From Yponomeuta sedellus (taxonomy: Eukaryota; Arthropoda; Insecta; Lepidoptera; Yponomeutidae), in contig OW203738.1 in NCBI GenBank assembly GCA_934045075.1, forward strand, positions 8,726,868-8,790,867: 64,000 nt of DNA. Direction: 5' to 3'. The notes under the pieces are model-generated. The model was not told where the DNA came from, searched no databases, and saw only the letters and a list, made by a program, of their open reading frames with translations. How positions within the stretch are numbered: the first letter of the stretch is position 1; each line of letters starts with the position of its first letter. Below, one piece after another: positions 20,841 to 34,294 of this stretch. A program made the translations under genes and the position numbers.

Positions 20841-23800
20841 CTAGTTAAAAAAGTTTCTTGCAGTATAGTTATCTACGTGAGTGGTAACATTCAGGTTTAC
20901 ACGTTGTATATATTTCACCCAATGTCATCTTGATTATTATTGATCATTGAACTTTATGAAATGTATTTTTTAAAGTATTTCAGTATAAGTCGATAGGTAA
21001 AATAGTAGTAGGTAAAAGATGCCAGTAAGCGAATGCGTTTATTCCGGTGTGCTAGCTATACTAATCTCCGGTTTCCCGTATAATCGTGAAACAATCCGTA
21101 ATTGTCAACAGTTGAGTTGTTTCTTACATAGAAACTAGAGTACTTGCATAGGTATATTTATTGTACCTACACAAGAGCACTATACACAAAAATATCTAAA
21201 GATACAGACTACGGTTGGCGACCTTATTGCAGATACTGCGAGCCCTTCTCGTGAAACGTTTAAAGTAGATGTATCATGATGTTGGCAAATTATTGAGATT
21301 ATAAAAACTTTGAAAACAATTAGCCGAACAATAAATCCTATACATCCAACTTTGACAACGGGACTGGAATTCCATTTGCTTGGTGATAATGTTTATTTCT
21401 ATGGTATCACGTATCTTAATCGACAAAAAGGTTTACGAGAAGCTTTTATTGCCATGTCTGATAAATGAGTGGGCTTTGAGCTTTCTAAAACCAATCAAAA
21501 TGTCTATCCAATATAACTTAATGTCACATGTAGGCAACAGATCTTTTTATTGTTTAGTTTTCTTTTATAGATATTGTTTTTTACTATTGTCAGTTTTAAA
21601 TTTAGTTTCGGTTCTTTCGGTTTGGTTTTGGGGGTCTAGTTTTAGTTCTTATGTCTAATGTCAAAGTCTAACATACTTCGTTTAACAAACTGTATAAATA
21701 GTTATGGATTTTCAAATTTAAAGTTTTATTTATAGAAAGGAAAAGGAACGGCACCATGCGGTGCTTAATATCACAAAATTAACAGTTTATTTTTAAACTG
21801 TCATAGGCAAGGTGTATTTGAAAGCTGATTGCATCAACACTAAAAGACCTTGTATTTATTTCTCTCATGTCTTATCTCTAGCAAGGCATCTGTAAGGTTT
21901 GCAACGTAAGGGTCAAGTTTATAGGAAAATTGCCCGTAGAAGTGAGGGAACATTATCATTAAATGTAGACAATCGCTGTCTACGTTATGTATGTGTAGTA
22001 AGTGCTAGAAATAGGCAGAGTAAAAATGCCTTTAGTTGGCGAGGAGACATACAGAACACAGTAGTTGTAGCAACAACCTTGCATGGTATCAAATTATTAT
22101 TATGGGCATGCAGAGACTGAAATGTATTAAGATGTATTGGTTATCGGAGTAGGTAGAGGCAACAGAGTTCATGGTTTTCTAGATCACGGGATGCCGAATC
22201 CTTATTTTTTAACTTTACGATATCTGTAAATTCGTAAAAATTACAATGTTTTCTTATAATCTGTACTGAGAAGGTGTATAATATGTACTCATAATAACTG
22301 TTATTTTTCATGATTCCCAGGATTTCGGAATTCAACAAAAATAATTAAATATATTTCGTGGCTTTATCAACTCTATGTTATGCATATACACTCTATAGTC
22401 ATTAATACTCTGCCTATTTCGATCAATGGGCAAGTCTCCAGTTGACTGAAGGATTTTCTGAGCTTGGTAATATGTTTCAGACACGACAAGTAATGTTTAT
22501 CGTATAATCGCAGTGTCGAAACTACCATAACGACTTAATTCTCTGAAAATTATACGTACCCAGGAAGATACGTTCCTTCCTATATATATTTGGCTATGAC
22601 GTCAACGTCTATATAGACTTTGTTCGCAGAGCTACGTGAATTATTATTTTTATGATGATTGATATGAAGGATGTTTCGGTCTGGTTTTTGCACACAGGCG
22701 GAACATACAACTACTTAATGAAGTTTTAAGTCTAGACATTAGTAGATGTAATCCGAATCCGTGAGTATGAAATCAGCTTCAAAGTTCAAAACCTTATTAT
22801 AGTTATTACGTAGTAGACAATACCAACGTTCCTAGACATTTAAACATAATATTTGCGTTACAAAGCGTTTTTCTAAAATAAACATTCTGTTTAAGATTTT
22901 CACACAATGTTGGTCTTGAAAAGTGCATTCACTTTGTCCCTACGAGTGCAGTGCCGTGAATCACTTTATCTTCTTTGCACAGAGTTTACTTACCGCAAAC
23001 GGAGCTTTTAACCTTGCTCGTGCAAACACTAGCTTACATACAAGTGCATGAACGAGGAACTTCCTAATGAATTCCCACAAAAGACTGAACATCTTTATCC
23101 ATCTTAATTTTATTTTATTTATTTATTTCGAGAAAATACAGGCACAGATAATGAATGTTTATATGTTTTCAAATATTGGTTATGGACTTATCTGTCGTAT
23201 GGAATATTTCTCACTTATTTTTCTGGTTGTGAAATAAAGTGTTCTCTATCTATCTATCTATAGTTAAGGCAGCTAATGTAAAAGCGAGAGGCGCATACTA
23301 TAGTCTAACAAAAAAAGAATTTATCAAATAGAACTAGGTATAGGCCATTGAGATGACAAATTACATGGTTATTTAGTTACACTCGCAATCAGAATATATA
23401 ACAAATTATATACCCTTACCTTAAATTGAGACAACGAATTATTGAATAAGTCAACCGAGGCCAGGCGCTTGAACGCGTAAGTCGAGGTGGAACTCTAATT
23501 GTTCAACTTGGCTCCCAGAAACTTGGAATTAAGTAAGTAGATACAGTCAGGTAAATACTCAAAAATTCTTACAATATTTCGTATTCCTTAAATTAGTATT
23601 CGTTGATTCGATGAAATAACACAGTACAACCAATCTAAATCTTATTGAAGCCGGTTGCAGGTGGACGACGAGGATAGAAAAATACATATACTCGTATAAC
23701 TGAAGACGTAACATGATTACTTGAAGACTAAAAGTCATGGTTTAGTAGGCTATTTGATAGGTTTCTGAAAAACAACGCAGTTTTTTCGTTGGTGTTTAAT

Positions 23801-23992
23801 AAGTGCTCTCTGAAAGTGATAATTTGCAAATCTTTTTTTCATTGATAATTTTCAAATCGTTTCGTTATTCTAAAAAGGGCAAATTAAAATTAAATTATGT
23901 AAAATAAGCCGCTAATACGCTCTTGAGCAATCTGGCGTCGCACAGGATTTAGTGACGTCACTGATCTGGTAAGTACACAAACAAAAGTAAAG
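20840..23992. other. AT-rich intron, largely featureless
   Basis: A family H arm (CCGGTTTCCCGTATA) occurs at about 21068-21115. The open frame at 21380-21658 is hydrophobic and AT-biased with no family signal. Confidence 0.55.
23243..23264. repeat. (TCTA)n short repeat
   Basis: TCTATCTATCTATCTATA run. A similar shorter run lies at 31150-31165. Confidence 0.9.
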
Positions 23993-24058
23993 TTATAATG
24001 TCGTCACAGGTCAGTAAATATAGCGACCCATTTTTACTGACCTGTGGCGACATTATAA
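23993..24058. repeat. 26-bp hairpin, nearly perfect
   Basis: Arms 23993-24018 (TTATAATGTCGTCACAGGTC...) and 24033-24058 are complementary with one G:T pair, loop 14. A second 10-bp stem (ATTTTATCGA / TCGATAAAAT) follows at 24067-24092. Confidence 0.88.
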
Positions 24059-24213
24059 ATTCGACCATTTTATCGACCGTTTTCGATAAAATTTCTACAG
24101 ATACAAAATAAGATTCTAATTTTGTCCTACTGTTTCGTAGAAATGATCCATGGTGTTTTAGTTAAAATGCCTTAAATCGGTTTTAAAACTTATAAATAAC
24201 TCATAATTGATAC

Positions 24214-24297
24214 GTTATCTTTATCATCCCTTGTATGTCCCCACTGCTGGGGCACGGGTCTCTTCCTGCATCGCAGGAAGGTAATTGTAGGTAGGTG
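24214..24297 (-). repeat. SINE-A copy 6 (3' tail with target-site duplication)
   Basis: Flanked by a perfect 12-bp direct repeat CATAATTGATAC at 24202-24213 and 24298-24309. The insert holds the tail complement and the hairpin in minus orientation, strongly 5' truncated. Confidence 0.88.
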
Positions 24298-24742
24298 CAT
24301 AATTGATACAAATGTATATAATTCCTACTTTTTTTTCACACTGTCATAATTTAATTGAAAAATTCCACCATATATTTTGAGAACTTAAATGGGCCGTTTC
24401 TACGTTTAGAACGTTCTGTTAGCATCTTGTACCGAGCAAGCGACTAATACTCTTTATGTCAGTACATATTTGCAGAGAAACCTCGAACATTCATTTGCTC
24501 TTCATAGCTGGTAGGACAAAGACTTTTACTGTCGTGTACCTAAGTGTGAAATAGTCATTGAGCACAGCAATAAACAATTCAAATATATCGCAAGTGCAGA
24601 AAACAAAACGAGCCATTCTCGGTGAAATACTTCAGCCCAGTTTTCATTTTTGCTCATTTTCGCCCTATGCATCTTCACGATGGAAGGTTGGGGGAAATCG
24701 ACTAAATAATAAATCTAAGTTTATCACTAATCCCAGTATCGT

Positions 24743-25118
24743 TATCAACCCTTGAATTTCCCCACTTCTTGGGCACGGGTCTATTCCTGCATCGCAGTAA
24801 GGTTAGGCCATATTCCAACACGGGGGCCAAGTCCGGGTTGGTGGAGGGTTGTAAGACAGTGGAGGGCCTTACTGTCAGAAGTTATCAAGCCGCCCATAAG
24901 ACCTCTGACATGGCTTAACGACTGCCATTATATGACAGCCGGCACCAATGGTTTAACGTGCCTTGCGAAGCACGGAAGCGCTCCGAAAAATGCCACTAGC
25001 AGTAGTCATGGGACGCTCAGCCATCCTGTACCTGACCGCGCCTGTTGTTGCTTGACCCAAGTGATTGATTCCAATCACTCGGTTCGCCTAGGCCACGAGC
25101 GCTTCCTAGTCCCAAGTC
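24743..25118 (-). repeat. SINE-A copy 7 (near full length)
   Basis: Minus-oriented copy from the tail (CAACCCTTGAATTTCCCC) to GGCCACGAGCGCTTCCTAG. A 152-codon open frame across it is a chance frame in the repeat. Confidence 0.85.
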
Positions 25119-25660
25119 CTAATCCCAGTATCACTATGATACAACCCAGTCTCCATTTTCCCTCAATACAACCTACAATAACACAGACATTAAACATGAA
25201 TGAAAATTAAAATAGGAAAGTTTACAAAACCTTGGTATAAATAGTACGTATTTATTTTTAGTTACGGGTGAGTTAGTCACACAACATGATAAATTACGAT
25301 TACAAAACAACTCAACCTTGCATTTTGTCCGACGAAAACATATGAAGCGTTAGATTTTAACATAATTAGCAAACACAAACAAAGAAATACAACGCTTATT
25401 TTATTCGTCATAGCGATTATAATAGCAAGGTGAGTTTGTTTTGCATTGATAGCGATAAGCCTTGGCCTAGTCTTAGATGCACTGAATGCAATTTTGACCC
25501 AATTAATGTTTACTTACACACTTATAAACAAGTTAATAGGACATCGATACCAATTAAGACGACAGACACAACAAGTTATAATTACGCTGTTGTGGTAGGT
25601 GTTCTTAAGTACCTATGTAGCTTTATCGAAACTAATATTATGAATACGAAAGTGTTTTTT

Positions 25661-25892
25661 GCGGTTTGGCATGCTGACTGTAAAACCGAAGGTCTCGGGT
25701 TCGATCCCCGGCCGGGTCAAACTAGGAAACGAACTTTTCTAGTTTGTCTCGGGTCTTGGATGTTATCTATGTACTCTTATTTATAGTATTAAATCTATCG
25801 TCGAGTTAGCACCTATAACACAAGTCATTTAGTTGTACTTAGTATAGGGCTAACGAGATCTGTGTAATATGTCCATAAATATTTATTTATTT
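25661..25892 (+). repeat. SINE-D copy 1, tRNA-like head (5' truncated)
   Basis: GCATGCTGACTGTAAAACCG, box B GGGTTCGATCCCCGG, then GTCTCGGGTCTTGGATG, CGTCGAGTTAGCACC and an ATTTATTTATTT end. It matches the 53.0 kb copy from inside box A onward. Confidence 0.83.
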
Positions 25893-25935
25893 TTCGTTGA
25901 CAAGTCACTGGCCTAAATTTGATATTTTTTTTGTA

Positions 25936-26042
25936 TCATCATCATCCAGCCACAAGAAGTCCACTGCTGGACATAGGCCTCCTTCCTGGATTTCCAGAAA
26001 GACTGGATAGAAGCGGCTTGCATCCAGCGTCTTCCTACTACT
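25936..26042 (-). pseudogene. LINE 3' end, minus strand (EAYVQQW type)
   Basis: The plus strand starts ATCATCATCATCCAGCC and then TCCACTGCTGGACATAGGCC. The minus strand encodes KEAYVQQWTSCG at its end, so this is the tail of a LINE copy in minus orientation. Confidence 0.75.
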
Positions 26043-26930
26043 TTTTTATGTAATAAAATAAAAAGTTTTTATTCTACTACTATAAGGTGACAGTTCAAAA
26101 ATACATTCCAAACGTGTTTCTTATAATTAATTAAAATAGAAATACAAAATAACTTTAAAAACCTCTTTAAGAAATCTTTTTTATATACACAGAAGTAAAT
26201 ACTTATACTTCGAAATAAAAGTATCAAACCCTTAAACCAAATTCACCTAAAGCATACTTATTATATTACAATTACTGGAAAATGTAGATTAAGCGAGCGT
26301 TATTTCTTATTTAAAGTCTGTCAAAAGTTTCGTGTACAATATAGTATAATTATAATAATAATAAGCCGAACACACCAATAACCACAGCACATAGTAGGAA
26401 GGAAAAACAGTGTTTGTTGTCCCTTTGGGTACATACTCATGTTGTCAAAATGAGTTATTAACCTTGACATCGCGGCGGACAAACCTCATAATAAAAGGGT
26501 CAAATCCAGTACATTCACAAAATATGCAGTGAAACCGGTTCAGAAAGGTTCTTTAACTACTTGTTACAAATAAAACAACTTGTCCAGCACCAAACTGGAG
26601 TATCCTTTAATTTATTGCCTATGTACTTTCTATTGGCCTTAATTTTTTAGGGTTCCGAAGGGTGTAATAAAGAGCCTAGGGGCATAAGCAGGCAACGCCT
26701 GTCGATCTAACTGTCTAATCCATATCTCGCTTGAACCATGTACCAACCAACAATTAGCACGCTGTTATCTTAACGCTGGCGCTGAATTTTCACAGTATAT
26801 GCGTCATCCAAAAAATAATGCAAGCAAGAAAAACAAGTATAAGTTAATCCGAAATTAAGTTAATAATATGCATCATTGCTATGGATTGCCCAACGTAAGT
26901 AATAAAAAATATAGATATATAGAATACTAG

Positions 26931-27141
26931 CTGTGCCCCGCAGTGTTACCCGCGGTTGGTCGATTTTCCCATGAGAATAAGATATTTTCCCGTAGTAAAA
27001 CGTAGCCTATGTGTTAATCCAGGGTGTCAGCTAGCTCCATACCAAATTTTATTGAAAATCAATCCAGTCGTTTAGTCAGTACGTGAAGAAGTAACAAACA
27101 TAAACACTCACACACTCAAACTTTCGCCTTAATAATATTAG
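26931..27141 (+). repeat. Lepidopteran interspersed repeat ending in AATAATATTAGT, copy 1
   Basis: Begins TACTAGCTGTGCCCCGC, continues with CCAGGGTGTCAGC and ACCAAATTTTATTGAAAATC, and ends AACTTTCGCCTTAATAATAT then TAGTGTG. It is probably the 3' end of an RTE-like element or its SINE; the class is uncertain. It abuts the Jockey-type fragment. Confidence 0.75.
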
Positions 27142-27199
27142 TGTGATTCATTATTATTCATTATCATTACTATATTACACCAAGATTTACAATTTAAGT

Positions 27200-28858
27200 T
27201 TAAAAATAGATTTTAGTACAATTGGTCTTAATTGCGCAGATTATCTGATTAAACCCCTTTGTCATATATTTAATTTGGTACTGAATAAAGGTGTATATCC
27301 CGCACGATGGAAACTTTCCCGTGTCAGTCCTATTCCGAAAACATCCGACCGTTTTCATGTTGAAAACTATCGTCCCATTGCTATTATTTGCTCGCCAGGT
27401 AAGCTTTTCGAATCTGCGCTACATGCCAAATTATCCTCGCAGTTAAAGCCATATCTCTCCGACGCGCAGCACGGATTCCGTAGCCACCGGTCAACAAATA
27501 CCAACTTATTGACCCTCGTTGATACTATATCCGGGCACTTGGACAAAGCCTGCCAGGTGGAAGTGGCTTACTTTGATTTTAAGAAGGCTTTCGATCGCGT
27601 AGATAACGACCTACTGCTGGAAAAGCTATGTGCCATCGGATTAACGCCAAATATGCTGATCCTTTTGGCAGACTATCTTCGGGATCGTCAGCAGTACGTG
27701 AAGTATGGTTGTCACACCTCAGCACCGTATCTTACCAGGTCTGGAGTGAGTCAAGGTTCGATCCTGGGTCCACTGCTGTTCATTATCATGATTAATGATC
27801 TCGAGTCTGTCCTTAGACACGCAAAGTGTCTCCTCTATGCAGACGACCTTAAGCTTGTACTTAGCATAAAACAGGAATCAGATTGTGAACTTTTTCAGAG
27901 GGACCTAAACGCTGTCTATCAATGGAGTGTTGAAAATAAACTTCAACAATAGCAAGTGCTACGTGATGTCATTCACGCGGTCCAACCAGGCCTTTCAGGG
28001 TGGTTATAACCTGGGACCCGAAGCCATAACACGTGTCCAGGTAATGAAAGACCTTGGAGTCGTGTTTGACCCTTCTCTGACTTTCCACGAGCACATGACG
28101 ACCCTAGCTAGTGACTGCATGAAAAGGCTCGGTTTTGTTCTGCGTATGGTCAGGGATTTCAAAGATCCAAAAGCTGCTCGACTTTTATACACAGCTTTAG
28201 TACGGAGCAAGATCGAAGCCAGTGTCATTGTATGGAATCCACACGAGGCCAAATACATGCTGCTGTTGGAAAAGGTGCAAAAAGCGTTCCTTCGTTTCTT
28301 GTACAAGAAAATATACGGATACTACTCGTTTATGTACCCTACTCAGTTCCTGTGCGGAATGCTCGGGTTTAATACGCTAAGAGTGCGCCGGTGCTGTGAG
28401 CAGCTAGTAACAGTCTGTCGCATAATCCGGGGCGAATCCGACTGCCCTGAGCTCACACGCCATGTCTGTAGACTTGCCGTGCCGGACAACTACGTGCGAG
28501 CTCGCAGACACGCCCTGCTGGCGGTGCCAGCGGCGCGTACGGTCGCCCGCAGTCAGTCTCCGCTCGTGCGCGCACTCTCCTCGATCAATTCCCTTCTATC
28601 GTCAGCACCAGGGTGTGATCTGTTTGCTGATAAGATGATGAATGTAGCTGAAGAATGTCTGAAATACTGTGAACGAGACGAATGAAAGGATGGTCTAAAT
28701 TATGTGTAAACTGTATTGGATTTTAATTTTTATTTTGTATGTTATGTGTATTTTATGTCTAAATTATTAGTAAAATAGTCGCTAATTGTAAAACGAAATA
28801 GTCATATGTACTGTAATGTTCTACAATTTAAATAAATAAAATAATAATATAATAAAAA
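27200..28858 (+). mobile_element. Jockey/CR1-type LINE, 5' truncated, reverse-transcriptase pseudogene
   Basis: Reads as the RT half of a non-LTR retrotransposon. Finger and palm motifs follow in order: PARWKLSRVSPIPK, NYRPIAI, QHGFRSHRSTNTNL, DFKKAFDRVDN, SGVSQGSILGP and LYADDLKLV (catalytic YADD at 27836-27847). The thumb and tail follow in another frame (KCYVMSF, KDLGVVFD, ALVRSKIEASVIVWNP) to a stop at 28683-28685. The frame changes near 27935-27950, probably through a small deletion. The endonuclease and first ORF are missing. The 3' end is an AATAAATAAAATAATAAT tail to about 28858. It lies in the SDR intron, opposite to the gene. Jockey versus CR1 cannot be settled by eye. Confidence 0.9.
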
Positions 28859-29502
28859 AGTATATTATTAGTAAAGTTTTTTTTGCTCTATCTTCAAAAC
28901 AATAATACATTCAAGTGTCAAACTTGGTGTCAGTACCCATATGAAAACCAACGGCTAAGGGATTCTAAATTAATTAATGATAGAGACCCATTTTTATTGA
29001 GTAAGTTAAAACGTAAGAAGTAACTTTAAATTTCTTGTCGCACGGAACCCTCCGTGCGCTAGTCCGTCTCGCAGTTGGTCTTTTTTTATGGAAACACATC
29101 AGATTCATTTTGTCTGTCAACTCGCGACACCGCACAGAATTGTAACGTACCAGAATAATGACATTACTGCGTTTTTTTTTGAGTTTTTTTGTGCGTTTGT
29201 ACAGAAATCCATCAAGAGAACCACTGAATTTCATGTAAATTTTTAATGCTAGAACTACAGGATTTTTTTCTATTAATTCCTTTGAACTACGAGTATACGG
29301 TTGGTAATGGCATAAGTCGTCAATCTTGTAATACAGGGTATAACTAAAATTACTGTCTAACCGGAAAGGTAGAATTCTACTTGTCAATGCAAAGTCTTTT
29401 ACTATGTAGACAACATTAAAATAGGAATAACAATACTACAAAAATTACGGCATTTAAATGTATGTAACATAAGATTTTCTTTTCCACGCTTCCTTATACT
29501 AA

Positions 29503-30038
29503 CCCGCCGTCTCTGGTAAATTGACAATTTGTTAATCTACTGTTAACAGCTGTCAGCAGTTTTATTAGAGTTCCGTGCCGGAAGGGTGCAAACGAGACCC
29601 TATCACTCTGCCTTCGCTGACTGTCTGTTCGTTCGTCCGTCCGACCTTTAAAAGTCTCCATGTAACCGTAATAGCTCAAAATTTCCACTGAATATGTGTT
29701 ATTACGGCGCATTACCGAACAAATAATAAAATATTAAAATTCATAGTAAATAAGGCGTCTCCATGCCACGTAAGGTTTTCGTTTTTTTGTTTGTGCTCCA
29801 TCGTAAAAACGGTACCTAATACAGTCAAATTTGGCGTGATTGCGGGACTTATTATATTCTAACGACAACTAATAAAAAACAGCCAAGACCGAGATTTATA
29901 TATTTATAAAAAAGTTAGTTTGGCACCCTCGGTGCGCAAGTTTGACACACTTATCTTAGGTATTTTGCATACGCATTTGATAACTGATAGCTGTTGACAG
30001 TAGCCTAACAGATTGTTCATATACGAGAAACCGGGGGT
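29503..30038. repeat. Foldback family H, copy 3, with inner filler
   Basis: The left end CAATTTGTTAATCTACTGTT then AACAGCTGTCAGC and the right end GCTGTTGACAGTAGCCTAAC then ACGAGAAACCGGGGGT are inverted. The middle carries a GAGTTCCGTGCCGGAAGGG repeat piece of a type common in insects. Confidence 0.55.
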
Positions 30039-30624
30039 ACGTAATTTGCGATTTATTCCTAAAAAGCCTAAAATTTATAAACTTTTACCTCCAGAAAACT
30101 GGAGGTTCGTATCGATGGGCAGAACTCCTATTTAAGGAAAGATTTGGAGGTTTTAATACACCATGTATAGCGCCTCCAACTGAACAGAATGGAGTCCAAA
30201 CCGCACCGTATGCACCATGTCGAGGTCGCAAGATACCCGTATACTAAAATATGCCATTATAATGGCGCAAGAGTTATGCTCTTAGTTTTATGCTGGTATT
30301 TTCGCACAGCAAGTTGGTGCAACGTGAAAAATTCCAGTGTGTTATTAGACGCAGTCATATACATCTATTTATTTATCTATCCCATGAATAGAGATCACTG
30401 ATGGGCATAGACCCCGTCTCTGTCATGACATTCCTGCTAAGCTCGCCCATTGAATTCCCAGAAACAACTTTAAAAAGATTATAGAAAATCAGAAAAATTA
30501 CGTCATCTTTCTAATTTATTTAACATCATCATAACAGACCTTACCAGCGCCACAGTGGAAAATATTGTATGATCGTTTATCATTTATTTATTTTAGATTT
30601 ATTTACAGAGTTCTTGCAACTTAT

Positions 30625-30833
30625 CAGTAACATAACATAACATTTACATACAAGCACATACATTGCTTCTGGCCCCACACTAGGGTACCCTGTGTCGTGG
30701 GAACCAGAAACAACGACATCACAAACATGTAAACATCCAAGACCTGGGTTTTTTTTTGTACTCAGCCGGGATTCGAACCCGGGACCTCTTGCATGGTAGG
30801 CAGACGCGCTACCGCTACGCCACAGAGGTCGTC
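30625..30833 (-). repeat. SINE-C copy 2, minus orientation
   Basis: On the minus strand GACCTCTGTGGCGTAGCGGT, box B GGGTTCGAATCCCGG, then the family body and a tail of GTAAATGTTATGTTATG repeats. It lies inside the SDR first intron in the gene's own orientation. Confidence 0.85.
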
Positions 30834-31909
30834 GTGAGAGTGAACACCAAATCGTTACACAACTAATCATACGTTTTTGCAAAAGTTGAACAAAAATCTT
30901 AGTAAGTGCGATCGATATTTTAGACCCTACAGCTAAGAACCTAGAGTCAAAAATCATTAAAAATGGTCGTTTTGGAAAAAAGTGTTTTAAGCTTCTGGTC
31001 CACGGCTGTAAGTAAGCTATAATGTTAAGAAGATCTATCAACATTGTACATTGTCATTCAGTAATCAGAATATAAATTCTTTAGGTAGAAATATTTTTTC
31101 TATTTGTGTTGTTATTGTACATGTGTGTGTGGAAGTGTTAATAATTTTTTCATCTATCTATCTATTTCTGATTTAGGTTTTAAAAAACCTACCATGAAAT
31201 ATGTTTTTTCCCTAGTGACGCTCGTAATGTCTGTTATGTTACATTCGGGTAGCTGGGTTAAGACTAGGAACGTATTTTAATGAATATTGATAAATGGATA
31301 GATAACACTTTATTTTACACCAAAATATACTTTGTTGGCCGCCTGAAAAAAGACGACCATCCTGCCTAAATCTTTCTCAACAAATAAATACTTACGATTG
31401 TGTGAGTTCAATTCAATGAAGAAATTTATTTGAACGTAAATCATTTGTATTTTATTTGATGAATGCCAAGGTGAGAAGTCTTCGAGTTGATTCTGTAGAG
31501 ACGAAAGAAATCCCATGTCGTCTTTTTAAAAATGACCTTAAGATTAATTAACTTCATTCCGGATTCACTTACTTGATTTTGATCCGAAATTGAGTCAATA
31601 GTGTGTAGTGCTTACGAATGTTTTTAGTTGAAACAGACCGTAAGTTTGCCTAATACATTAGTTTGTTTCTTTAAATCATGTATTTCAAACAACAATTTAA
31701 TATACAAACATTGTAAACTTGACTAATTAATTGACTATGTGTGATCGCATCAGGGACGGCTGTCTTAATTTCACTTTGTTCGTTTTTTTTTTGTTATTAT
31801 TTTATTGTTTATGTATATTTGTTAAGCATATGGTATTTGTTTTTATTGGATAAATTATAATTATAATATACATAAGTATTATAGATAGTATTTAAATTAC
31901 GACATACCG

Positions 31910-32166
31910 ACCCGCGCACTGGGACACTCGTGAGATATTCTCAGGTACTGACTAAAAACCAGCGCTGAGGGCTCACACCCTCAGCAAAATGCTGAGTCAG
32001 CTGCCTTTTGCAGCAACGGAAACACACCGCGACAAAACTGCTTAAATTGTCTGTACTAACTTACCCTTTGATTGTTCTCCGATAAGTTTGTTTCGTATTT
32101 GTTAGATGTTTTGTGTGTGTGACTGTGTGACTGTAGCAATAAATGTTTCTCTCTCTCTCTGTATAT
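31910..32166 (+). repeat. Interspersed repeat 'AAAATGCTGAGTCAGCTGCC', copy 2
   Basis: Same block order as 10.4 kb. It ends AGCAATAAATGTTTCTCTCT followed by a CT run, which suggests a LINE or SINE 3' end. Confidence 0.6.
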
Positions 32167-32454
32167 ACTAACAACTTTAAATCCTAGATACATATATTAA
32201 GTATCAGTCTATAACTTCCATAACGGTTTTCCATTCTTGAAGTGGTTTATGTATATAGTTTAAGGCAGTAATAGTCGCGCGTCCTTACACTCCTTAGAGG
32301 TGACTACGAACGAGTTAACCTCGTGCTAAAAGCCTTAAAAATGATTACCACAATCAGAATAGATGAGATCAAGATCATAAAGCACGCTGGTTCACAAGGC
32401 CTATAAAATAAAAATATTCTATCAGCTGTCCTTTAAGACAGTAGATGAATGAAA

Positions 32455-32610
32455 ATAAAACGGCCAAGTGCGAGACGAGTCATTCACATTGGTTGGTCGT
32501 CAGAATATCGACTCCGGAAGTAACAAGTGCTGTACGGGACAAAATCCTGATTTTTCAGGAGAGCGAGAACATGATTGTTATCCGCCAAAACTGCTCGTAT
32601 CTCTTTTCTT
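32455..32610 (+). repeat. Insect-type repeat scrap 'CGGCCAAGTGCGAG'
   Basis: ACGGCCAAGTGCGAGACGAG is the start of a repeat common in insect genomes, usually followed by a GGGTTCCGT block. Here the continuation is degraded. Confidence 0.4.
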
Positions 32611-33256
32611 CTAGTCCTGCTTCGATGATGTGTAGGGAGAGTTTCTTTTAATTCGTTGTTAATTTTAGCTATGTAAACTTACATTACAAACCTACTGTTA
32701 CAAAAATTGATGTCCCTTACACGTATATTACACGACAAAGAAGTTTTTTTTATTGACATTAGGATTTTATTTTACTTCTATTAACTAACTGCTTTACACA
32801 AGTAACGACTTCGTCAAAGTAATTTTCAACGCAATTTGTACGATTTTACGATATTTTTATGAGCCGTGATATTTTGCCATTTGACGTCACTATACTCGTA
32901 TGTTGTACTATCCTGTATATTATCACATTTCTACAATCGAACGTTTCGCGGGGGGGAAGGGCAAAGGAGGAGGGGGGATTCCGACAGGATTTAATCAAAC
33001 CCATACAATCAAAGAAGATCAAACTGTACGTATATTTCTTTAATCTTAAAAAATAAATTACCAACAAACGAAAAAAAGGGATTCCGCAATTTCTGGAAAA
33101 AGAGTTCATGTTTCTTTTTCGATCGAGTCGATAGTTGCTTTCAAGACAATGCTGACGGACAAACAGACTTATATAAGTATAATGACTCTAATTTCCATGA
33201 TACCAAACAAACCAGGATAATTTTTTTACCAAAACAAGGACAAATACTATAATATT

Positions 33257-33516
33257 GCAGCCTATAGGTATACACCCCACAGTAGCACACAAGCTTTCGC
33301 TCGGAGAGTGTATGCATTCGCAATTTCAACCACTTAGGTATGTGAACACCTTAGACACTCAGATTTTCTCAGGATGTTTTCCTTCACATTTAACGAGTGG
33401 TATTGCTATTATAACTTTACAAATGTACGTTAGAAGACCAAGTCATTGCGTTCATGTCGGGACTCGAAACCCGATTGAGAAGCCAGTTTTCTACCGCCCC
33501 GCTACCACCAAATAAA
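33257..33516 (-). repeat. SINE-E copy, minus orientation
   Basis: On the minus strand a tRNA-like head (GGTAGCGGGGCGGTAG, with a box B-like GGTTTCGAGTCCC) lies at the right. The body includes the complement of ATGTTTTCCTTCAC, and the tail lies near 33260-33310. A truncated, diverged copy. Confidence 0.7.
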
Positions 33517-34179
33517 AAATCATATCAATTTTATTTCAACGTAAACAATTTACATTCTGTTTGCTGAACGTCAATGTACAATGTAAAGTGAAAGCCACTG
33601 CCTTCGGGGCGTAGTGTAGTGGAGAAAAAGGCAGCGGTAAAAAAACTGCACTCTGACCAGCTTTTCGCAAGTCATCTCAAACCTAATATCTCAGTTGCCA
33701 CCTACACGTATGATAAGACTCGATGATTCCACCGCTCGGGGACAAATACCGACCTTTTTTAAACAACGAATGGAGTTCCTCAATCACAGACACCATGAAT
33801 TCAATACATTACATAGTTTCTAAATTGAGCGTTAGCGGTGGCAACAAGGTACTGAAACCGTACTGATGTTGAATGGGACAAGGCTGTTTGCATGCTTCAT
33901 TGCACAGATCTCTTAACGCCGCCACTAGTGGCTTACAAAAAAAAACTTACTATAAAATATAAAAAACCATCTGCTACAAAGTTTTAAGCAAGACCTAAAC
34001 AAAACCTACATTTGAATGAACGTCTTTAACAAGACACGTCTTAAACAAAAACTAAATCCACCTGCTGAGGTTTTACAATGGCTCATCCATTGAATGTAAA
34101 ACATTACCAGTCGGGACCAAACCTACAAGGAAGTCAATGAGATAACCATTGCTGAAATGTTATATTCATGGATTCAGTT

Positions 34180-34294
34180 CCTCCACCAACCCGGCCTTGG
34201 CCCCCCTGGTGGAGTATGGCCTAACCTTCCTGCGATGCAGGAAGAGACCCGTGCCCCAGCAGTGGGGACATACAAGGGTTGATATCGGGATATG
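34180..34294 (+). repeat. SINE-A copy 8 (5' truncated, target-site duplication)
   Basis: Flanked by a perfect 10-bp direct repeat GGATTCAGTT at 34170-34179 and 34295-34304. The insert begins CCTCCACCAACCCGG and ends GGGTTGATATCGGGATATG. Confidence 0.9.

Noticed and set aside
21380..21658. A 92-codon hydrophobic frame that could be a small membrane protein
   Set aside because: Composition matches AT-rich noncoding DNA; there is no recognisable motif and it sits inside the SDR intron.
24752..25210. A 152-codon open frame
   Set aside because: It lies within a SINE-A copy and beyond its end, with no family signal.
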